A stretch of 64,000 nucleotides of DNA from Diadema setosum (lineage: Eukaryota > Echinodermata > Echinoidea > Diadematoida > Diadematidae), in contig NC_092693.1 in assembly GCF_964275005.1 (NCBI RefSeq), forward strand, positions 19,461,206 through 19,525,205, in the 5' to 3' direction. Both the position numbers and the translations under genes were made by a program. Of this stretch, positions 11,490 to 64,000 are shown piece by piece (position 1 is the stretch's first letter; every line of letters begins with the position of its first letter). The notes under the pieces were generated by a model. That model did not search any database and was not told where the DNA came from. It was given only the letters and a program-made list of their open reading frames with translations.

Positions 11490-12096
11490 TTTCGAATTTG
11501 AATAACGTTTTTTGTTTTGTTTGTTTGCATGAAAATTCAGTGAACAGACAGTCTACTTTGGATGATACGAGAAATATATCAAATAGGCTTGCGTATATGC
11601 TCAAATATTACTTATTTACAGCTTTAGACCATCATCGTTCTTTTCTTGACGTTCTTCCGTCACAATAGTATATCCTGTGGATGCCAGTATAAACAGAGCA
11701 TTAATTTTCCTACACTGCTCTGCTATGATGAAGTGAATAATATGAGACTGAATTCGCCACAAAAACTCTGAACACCTATTGATGTATGTGTACAATGCAG
11801 AGCGGAATAAACGATATCAACAGAACAAAGAATGCAAATTTTTCATGAATATATACAAATTTCGACCGTTTTTTAATAACCAGACACACAAATCAAATAG
11901 ATGCATATTATGCCACTTCTCAATAGCTAGGGATAGAGGTCTGTCATTTATATTGCGGACTGCATTATATCAACGATTAAAATAATGAAGTAACAAAGTG
12001 ACTGATGCAAAAAATGTATTGTATTCGTGCTGGATGCTGCTTTCCCATGTAGCACAAAATAAATACAAAGTGCAGCGTGTCCGATGTCAATTCCTC
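11490..12096. other. 3' flank of the minus-strand peptide gene
   Basis: This is the 3' UTR and downstream sequence of the peptide precursor read on the minus strand. I find no AATAAA on that strand; the nearest variant is ATTAAA (plus-strand 11872-11877), about 220 bp after the stop. Confidence 0.4.
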
Positions 12097-31545
<19,449 letters not shown>

Positions 31546-32059
31546 CTTGGAATATCTTTTTCTCTCTCTCCTACTCAGAGATTCGACGCTACGAAGAATG
31601 AAGTCGGTCTCAGAGAATGTGGAAATAAAGGCGGAAAGGCGAAAGTATAAGATTCGATAATCGCTTCCAAGGTGCTGCCAAGCCGCTTACAAGCCAAAGC
31701 CGTGTTAATGCTGAAACTGAAATGTAGTGTTGTGGATTAACGACTGTTTGAATGTCGTCGCAAGAAATGGTGGAACATTGCCGCGCGATCTAAATTTATG
31801 CTGTTTGTAAGGATTTTTTTTTTCTCCAAACTCCGTACAGAATAATCAGAATTTTGGCGAAAAGCTCTGTCGCAAGGCAACAACGCTATATTATACGCAT
31901 TGACAGCCACTTTCATATATTATTACTGACCCAGAGCCGTGTGGAGTACATCAAATATGTATGATGCTCTCTATGACCAATCCATTACTTTTTAACTGTC
32001 GTATTTACTACTTTGAAAGAGTGTACTCTTCCAGGAAAACGACACGAACAAAATCATTC

Positions 32060-32100
<41 letters not shown>

Positions 32101-34012
32101 GGAGGATCAGTTTAGAGGTTCAGGAAAATGATGCGGGAGTCAAACGTTATGCCTGAAATGATTTCATCAGGAAATTCATCCGGTTTTCACGGACACATAA
32201 TAATTCATGATGGCTGATAATAACGATATGTCAGAAACTTCGGGAAGGCATTTGCGTTCACTCTAAAGAGGATATAAATCATCGAGATAAATCCTTGCTT
32301 TGGTTGAGTGCGTTTAATACTCATCGGCTCTGATAGCCCAATCATGTCCGGGTCCTGATTAAAGATATCGACATGGACTTGTGTACCTGGACGATAATGA
32401 CAGCCAAAGCAATAAGTCGTCATTAGTGTTGAAATAACAGGTGCATGTTTTACAAGTTGCCAAGATGAACGTAGGTCCGGTCGTGAGATCTACCGTAGTC
32501 AAACCTTGCCTTATTATAGCGGCCACCTGTTTAACGCGGTCATCAGCTACCAATCCCGTGGTAGATTTTCAACTGCTTGGATTGTGTAGCGGCCACAGAC
32601 CCGTGACGGAGCCGCTGCCAAGTCGACAATTGATATTCACGGCATGGTTTTCTGCTTCTGTCGATAATTAATAGGTCTATTTACGACATGGTTTTCTAGC
32701 TGCTTTGGTGAACAGTTCAATACAATGTAATCGTTGCAGTGTTGCTATCACTTACATGTACCCCCACGTACACACACACACCCTTGCGGGCAGGGTTCAG
32801 AAATTCAGTTCAGTTGGGGATGCTCAAAAGGAGGGAAGTAATGGACTGGGACACTGTACAGAACATGAAGATTAAAGGATGAGTGGATCAAGGTTTGGGA
32901 TGGTACCGGGATTGGTAAAGAATCGCAAAGAAACTTACGAAGTGAGAAGTGATTGTTTATCACAATCCAACTTCTTGCGATTGCGATGGCATGGAGAGAC
33001 ACGGTCCGGGGCCGTGGTTTTTGTGATGGTTTCGTTCAGTGCAACGGGACACCCTTCGTTGCGCCAACTGGCTGTGTGAATAAATTCTGATCCAAATTAT
33101 CATGAATTTATACTCTAGAGTAGGCCCATTTTAGCCTACATCACCCATCATCCGGACTATAAAATACCATTTGTTAAACAAACAAACAAACAAACAAACA
33201 AACAAACAAACAAACACACACACACAAAAAAAAACCCAAACATTTAAATCAAGAATAGGCCTAAGCTGAACCACTGGTATCCTTTGGATAAAATCACTGA
33301 GTTTTGTCATTGTCAAGGAATAATGACATTTAGGGATAAAAAGTTGCAGATAAGTAATTCATTCTTGATACCTTTTGCCTATAGACCCCCATGCATATAC
33401 TAGTAGGCCTATACAGTGTACTATGATTGATATCATTGGACATCTGCTAGACCGACAAGACGCCGTGAGTGTGAAACTACTGTGAAAACCTCGAAAGATG
33501 GCGCTGTTCAGCGTTTGTAAACTAATCATGACCCACACAACCCACGGTTGTACCAGTGGAACGTTACTTGTTCGTGTAAACTGCTGTAACGTTAGTCCTA
33601 ACAATGAAGGTATGAACTGCTGGCATTCTAAGTACCCCTCTCAAAAAGTAGGTAAGACTTGTTGTGCTTTCAGATGTTATTACCGCAAACATGTTGAGCA
33701 AATTCACGTTGCCTTGATTTTGATGATACATGCGTATACACTTGCTAATGATGACACCGAAAGGCTTTAACAAATTGATTCAGTCCCATGTATTGTAAAT
33801 TGTGTGTGCTTATGTAAAACGCTTTATCTCCACGTTCAAACTTTAAACATTTTAGTTTGACAGCTAGACTCTAGTCTTCTAACGGTTAGACAGTATTCAC
33901 TACTACTAGATTAGTACTACTTCTAGCTAGTACTGGCTAATGTCGACATTTAGTTTACACTAGAGTAGGCCCTACAACTTTACAATGCAAGTAGGCCTAG
34001 AATGTTAGATAG
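31546..34012. other. Intergenic region upstream of the peptide gene
   Basis: This should hold the peptide-gene promoter and any 5' UTR on the minus strand; I cannot mark a clear TATA box. It contains a 36-T run (about 32062-32097) and a (CAAA)n/(CA)n tract (33178-33230). Open frames of 60-90 codons here resemble no protein I know. Confidence 0.5.
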
Positions 34013-34640
34013 TTAAGGACAATAATCGACAAGTGAGTCCACCTTCATCATGTTCATACTGTACATGTACATATGGATTGAGAGAATGCAGCAATACTAG
34101 TAGAACACATCAGTAAAAGTTTGAGGAAAATTGGACAATCCGTTCAAAAGTTACAAATATTTTAAGTACCTATGCAGTCACTGCTGGAAGAGAAGACTAC
34201 CGCCACCGGTACTACAGACTACAGTGCAAATTTTAGGATGTCACATGCGTACAACTCTGATATAAGGAAAATGAAAAGAGAATTTCACAAAACTTTACTT
34301 TTTGTATAAAGTGCACATTTCTTTGACTTGCTGCTGACGTATGTTAAGGGTAATATTATTCCCCCTGCCTTCTGAAAGAGAGAAGTCGAGTGTTCTTTTG
34401 TTATGCGAGAAAAATGGAAATATGTTGAATTTTCTATATTCTTTCTTTATTTTGTTGTACTCATGTGACATCACAAGCTATAGTAGTCTTTTCATCCAGC
34501 CGTAACTGAGCAGAAACTTCAAAAATTCATAACTTTTTAATGGATTGTCCGATTTTGCTCAAACTCTCACTGATGTGTTCTACTAATATTGCTGCATTCA
34601 CTCAACCCACATGTATATGAAGGTGAACTTGTCCTTTAAG
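34013..34640. mobile_element. Long inverted-repeat MITE
   Basis: The outer ends TTAAGGACAATAATCGACAAG and CTTGTCCTTTAA are complementary. The match continues inward: GAATGCAGCAATACTAGTAG and AATTGGACAATCCGTTCAAA have complements at about 34530-34610. No coding capacity. Confidence 0.7.
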
Positions 34641-35416
34641 TAAGATCATAAAACGTAATAATTTCAGAAAATCCTAAAGTATATTGACATGATAACCGAC
34701 CAGAATCCATCCGCCCTGGCCCGAATTCGGACGGTTGCTAATCGCATTCAATGTCAATGCACATACAGGGCAGAGCAGGGCTGCAGCATACCTTATTGGC
34801 ACAAGGTTACATCGGGGACGTTGCGGCACCCGTTTGTGGATAAATTCTGGCAAGCGGCACTTGCATTTAACCTCTGTACGTTTAGCCATTGCACTACAGA
34901 AGTTTTGTTATTATCTATTTCGTCTTTGTGCATACTTGTGATAAGCAAAAAATCTTACAACAAAACAGCATATCTGTAGTGCTTTTTTTTGCAACCCTGT
35001 TCTTACACTGGACTTTATTCCCGCGCGCTTTGGAAAAATGGTGCTAAATTAGCATTTTTTACAGCAAAATTCAGGATTTTTGATGGATTTTGGAGGTGAT
35101 TAGGGGACTTTTCGGTTGTGAACGACAGTGCCAGTATGTGAAATGATGTGATATGTGTGTGTTATGACAACAGAATTTGCTGGCTTGTGATTGGTGAAAC
35201 CAATATGGTAAGTGGACTTATTCTGGCAGTCAGACTAATACCGAGTGTGGTAGTCTGTGCATGTGGATGGTGGAGTTGGACTAAAAGCAAGCTGCCCATA
35301 ATTTGATCATAACGGGGTCCAAAATTTGACCACCAGCTACATTTAGAAATGTATGCTCTTGTGTACAGTCAAATTTGGACTCGGAAGGTCAAATCTTGGT
35401 GCGGGTTTTTTACTTA
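34641..35416. other. Intergenic gap
   Basis: A more GC-rich patch at 34690-34880 opens several 68-96 codon frames on both strands, none recognisable. Nothing else supported. Confidence 0.4.
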
Positions 35417-35844
35417 AAGGGGCATAGTCCCGGTAGTGTAGAGGGCGCTGTTGATGATACTGCCGATCACCGTTAGCATTGATACGAAGATTACCGAAGT
35501 TGAGCTGTCATCAAGAGTAAAGTGCGTAGCTGTTGCTAAGTAATGTTGCCTTCGTTGTCTTCTCTGCGCATCGCGCAGTTTGTAGTAATGCCAAGGTGCG
35601 TGCATATGTGCTTGTTATTATGACATCACAAAAGAAGTTTGCTAAAGCTGTCATCCCCCTCAGCCGAATCATGAGCCGAACTGTGATCCGACCACTGACT
35701 ACAGTGAATCGGACTTCTTCGGACTCGGGGGAAGTGGGCCAAAGCGTAAGCGCTAAAGAGGAGTCGATAGCGTAGGTCTCTATAGGAAACTTGCGCCGTG
35801 CACCTGCGTACGCATTTGACTAAAACACCGGGACCATGTACCTT
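35417..35844. mobile_element. 428-bp MITE with AAGGNNCATNGTCCCGG ends
   Basis: Left end AAGGGGCATAGTCCCGG and right end CCGGGACCATGTACCTT are inverted repeats; TA sits at both outer borders (35415-35416 and 35845-35846). The coding-like frames inside are not recognised. Confidence 0.65.
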
Positions 35845-36019
35845 TAAAGATGAAAATAAAAAATTCAGTGGTCTTCAGTCTGTGTCTTTGGGGATGTTTT
35901 GATGACATACAGTGTATCTCCAGCTGGGCTAGCTTCAAGGCCTGAACCTCCTCCAAGACCTAGCCCTAGGCCAGGGTGCTACATAACTTTATTTTACCAC
36001 TTGCCCGATCGGGCAAGCA

Positions 36020-36148
36020 GGGGCCTGTTTCATAAAACTTGTCATCAGTGACAACTGCTACATTTCTATGACAAATTTGCTCTCAGCCAATGAGATGCGA
36101 GGATTTCAGTAGCTTGTCACTGATGACAGGTTTTATGAAACGGGCCCC
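36020..36148. mobile_element. 129-bp hairpin MITE, GGGGCCTGTTTCATAAA type
   Basis: The ends GGGGCCTGTTTCATAAAACT and TTTATGAAACGGGCCCC are near-perfect inverted repeats of about 35 bp. The stem includes TTGTCATCAGTGACAA. It splits an AT-rich sequence. The target duplication is unclear, so the superfamily is left open. Confidence 0.7.
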
Positions 36149-36689
36149 CATTTTCAAATTTGCCGCAAGACACTCTGCCAAACATTGATTTTATTTGCCC
36201 AAAAAGAAAGTCCAAAATATCAGGAAAACTAATACAGAAATCATGTGCAAGTCAATGAAATACAATCTTTTGAATGAATAGCACACATTGATTCGCATGC
36301 TTAAACACAATGAACTAACAAACTGTCCGATCAAGTGTTGCTGTTGCTTGGGGCTTCTTCATGTAAGTATTAGAAAGTAGCTGAAATGAAATATAAAGTG
36401 TGTTGCATCACTAGACAGCTATCATCTTTGGGCTTCTGTATGGTTGACTTTGTGGGGTTTTTTTTTTTTTTTGGGGGGGGGGGGGGGTTGAATAAGGGAA
36501 AAAAGGTGGCTTTAAAACATTTGTTCTCATTGTGCAAAAATACTTGCCCGAATTTGATTTTCACATGCCCCGGGCAATCAGACAAGTGCTTATGTAGCAC
36601 CCCGCCCTTGGCTACCTACATGTACATGTATGTCCATATGATTGTGAGGAAGTTCATGAAGCCAGACTTGTCAGCAGACTGTCCCTTAA

Positions 36690-36774
36690 CCCGTTGAGGA
36701 CGAGTCCCGAGTATACTCGGGCAGGTGTCTATGGGAAATGCGTGTTGTAGCAAAATCGGTCCGTCTTAAACGGG
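36690..36774. mobile_element. 85-bp piggyBac-type MITE
   Basis: TTAA at both borders (36686-36689 and 36775-36778), with ends CCCGTTGAGGACG and AAACGGG. The TTAA target and CCC/GGG ends fit piggyBac. A related, inverted copy lies at 42277-42360. Confidence 0.7.
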
Positions 36775-37269
36775 TTAAAGAAACAGGTTGAAGCTGTGGG
36801 AAAAGAGGAGAACCTGTTTATGCCTAGAGAGGTTCTTTGTGAGTATTTGTTTTATAGTCAGTGAAGCACATGAATTTGTAACTGTCCCTCGCTGAACTCA
36901 AAATGTTCAATTCTTTGAGAGAATATATCTTTGTTTGTGTTTCCATAATAATAATAATATCAAAAGAATCTCTCGCAAAGAGAGAGGAGAGAAGAGAAAA
37001 TTAGAAGTGTTGTGATAGACATTCCATGGTTCTTGCTGCAATGTTGCTACATGGTTAAAACAAGGAATACTCTAGCTTTTCTTAGTCCTTTTTGCCAGAT
37101 TATACCATGAATGAAACCAAATCTACTTCTTTAGTCTATCAGTGTGCACACAAGACATTGAATCTATACAATAATCTGGCAGTGGGTGCGACACCTATCT
37201 CTGTTACAATGATCTTCTTTCTCTTTGCTTTCCAGTTTATGTCGTAACAACTCAAGTACAAAGTGGAAT
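36775..37269. other. DHX38: DHX38 upstream sequence and 5' UTR exon start
   Basis: The acceptor ctctttgctttccag at 37221-37235 precedes the ATG by 34 bp. The first coding exon therefore begins at 37236, and a non-coding exon must lie upstream. I cannot place that exon. Confidence 0.55.
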
Positions 37270-62542
<25,273 letters not shown>

Positions 62543-64000
62543 GTGAGTAACCATAGAAACAGTTTTATTCCTCCATCTAAATGGCTGTTTTCCCCCATTC
62601 CCACCCATTTACATTTTTGCCAGGTGGTAGAGCAAAATTTGGCAGTAAATCCTGTGAAGTTTAACAAGTTCTATCTGAAGAGTAGCCTGTGGTTATGCTG
62701 TTATCCACTCAACCTATATGGACTTTGCAGGACTTTTCAAGAGTGATACGATGAAAATTTGATACAGTTGAACCTCTCTTATCCGGCCTCCCTTTATCCG
62801 GATCTCTCTATTATACGGACGCAATCTCGCCGTGATTTTTGTTTTAATAATTACGGGAGGAAAGGGGGATTCCTAACTCCTTGAGAACTCCTACACAAAC
62901 ACACATGAATTACATATTACTTCGAACATGATTAACATACATTACATCAAATTTCCTTCCAAATTGCTTACCTTCAGACATTTTAACATCCCCAAACATC
63001 CCCAAATGTAACAACGAAAGTTGCAGTATACACATTACTACATGTGGTACTACAATTCGCTACATCAGTACATGTGTATGTATATGTACGTGTATAAAGC
63101 ATTGAGTCTCCCGTATCCGGCCAAATCCCTTATCCGGATGAGCCCCGGTCCCGACTTGTCCGGATACGAGAGGTTCAACTGTACATGCTTTGTCATAAAC
63201 TTATCATCATATTATCCGGTTTGAATTATGTTGTGTTGTTCACAATCACAGTCAAGGCTGTGAAAAAGCAACCAGCATATATCGTGGTCAGCATAATAAG
63301 ACAAAATGAACAGAAGGAAAAATACATGTTTGATTAGTTCGGATGGGTTTAAGTTTAGCAGTCTAGAGTTTGTATACCCAGAGTTTTGTCAAATCTGTGA
63401 TACATAAAACTTTGCTAGCTGTGTCACATTGTACTTCACGTCACTGCACAATATTTAAACTCACTACTTTTGTCAGTAGGTGCAGTATATGGTGTTGTTT
63501 ATTTGTTGTTGTTTTTCAAAGACATCTCTTGGCTTTAGTGAGTGAGGTTTAATGGGATCAAAAGTACATGTTGGAATATGACTTTATGACTGTCCAGAAT
63601 TGGATTGGTCAAACTGTGTTGCAAGGGATTCTAGTACTTATACCAGAAGTCTGGCTTGTCAAAAATTACTGTTTATATCACATTTCTAATCAAGAAAGTC
63701 CTCACATTTTGCATTGATTGCAAGAGTTGTCCGCAATGTAATAGGTGGACAACTGTTAGTGGACTCATTTTTTCCCTCCTAGCATAGATGGTACAGTAAT
63801 TTTAGTACATACTCTTCATTTGTTAATTACCACTAATTTTCATAATCAACAAGTCTTGTACCAAAGAACATTTGTGTGTTTTTCTTATTTGTGTGTTCTG
63901 TGGAAGAGATATGAAAATGATTTGAATCGAGATACTTTATGCCTGAAACGATGCTTTGATCAGGAAGATAGAGGAGGGAAGAGTGCATTGACATTGTTCC
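62543..64000. other. DHX38: DHX38 intron 22 (open at window end)
   Basis: It contains a pogo/Tigger-type MITE (62765-63181). The rest is AT-rich, with no E/R-rich terminal exon visible. Confidence 0.6.
62765..63181. mobile_element. Pogo/Tigger-type MITE, ATCCGG family (copy 2)
   Basis: Inverted ends CAGTTGAACCTCTCTTATCC and its near complement ending GAGAGGTTCAACTG, with TA at 62763-62764 and 63182-63183. It shares internal ATCCGG blocks with 11015-11487. The cleaner ends suggest it is the younger copy. Confidence 0.82.

Noticed and set aside
33498-33770. 90-codon frame opening MALFSVCKLIM
   Set aside because: No recognisable motif, no splice context, and an antisense frame of similar size is open over the same bases.
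34689-34979. 96-codon frame opening MITDQNPSALARIRT
   Set aside because: Several overlapping frames on both strands are open in a GC-richer patch; nothing supports translation.

Overview
The window is eukaryotic animal DNA: long introns with GT-AG borders, no prokaryote-style gene packing, and dense interspersed repeats (CR1/jockey-like LINEs, tRNA-derived SINEs, many short inverted-repeat transposons, microsatellites). The repeat types, a large foldback element and the protein similarities suggest a marine invertebrate deuterostome, most likely an echinoderm such as a sea urchin. That placement is inference; nothing in the window names the species.

Layout. (1) 511-6880, plus strand: the last three exons of a gamma-butyrobetaine dioxygenase (BBOX1-like) gene whose 5' part lies outside the window. 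(2) 6.9-12.1 kb: 3' flank and a run of small DNA transposons. (3) 12097-31545, minus strand: a 12-exon gene assembled here from splice sites and reading phase. It encodes an unrecognised 277-residue secreted peptide precursor: signal peptide, a four-cysteine peptide ending in an amidation and dibasic site (GKR), then 22-24 residue repeats each carrying GYPEAANEEKR or a relative, each on its own phase-0 exon. Six of these exons sit in a tandem array (14.5-18.5 kb) that also copies a pogo-like MITE in the intron. Intron 1 holds a LINE, a SINE and a 5-bp-TSD transposon. Intron 2 holds a second LINE, part of which is present as three near-identical 1.7-kb copies in a row. (4) 31.5-37.2 kb: intergenic, with several hairpin MITEs. 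(5) 37270-62542, plus strand: 22 coding exons of the spliceosomal DEAH-box ATPase DHX38/PRP16, nearly complete, with only the C-terminal exon(s) beyond the window. Its introns contain a piggyBac-type element, a 2.5-kb foldback element, nested MITEs, a repeat rich in AAGGTCA half-sites, a histone-like 3' stem-loop and a long GAT satellite.

The three genes have unrelated roles: carnitine synthesis, a secreted peptide precursor, and pre-mRNA splicing. The new item is the minus-strand peptide precursor. Every exon junction keeps frame, its features fit a regulated-secretion prohormone, and I recognise no family for either the cysteine peptide or the repeats.
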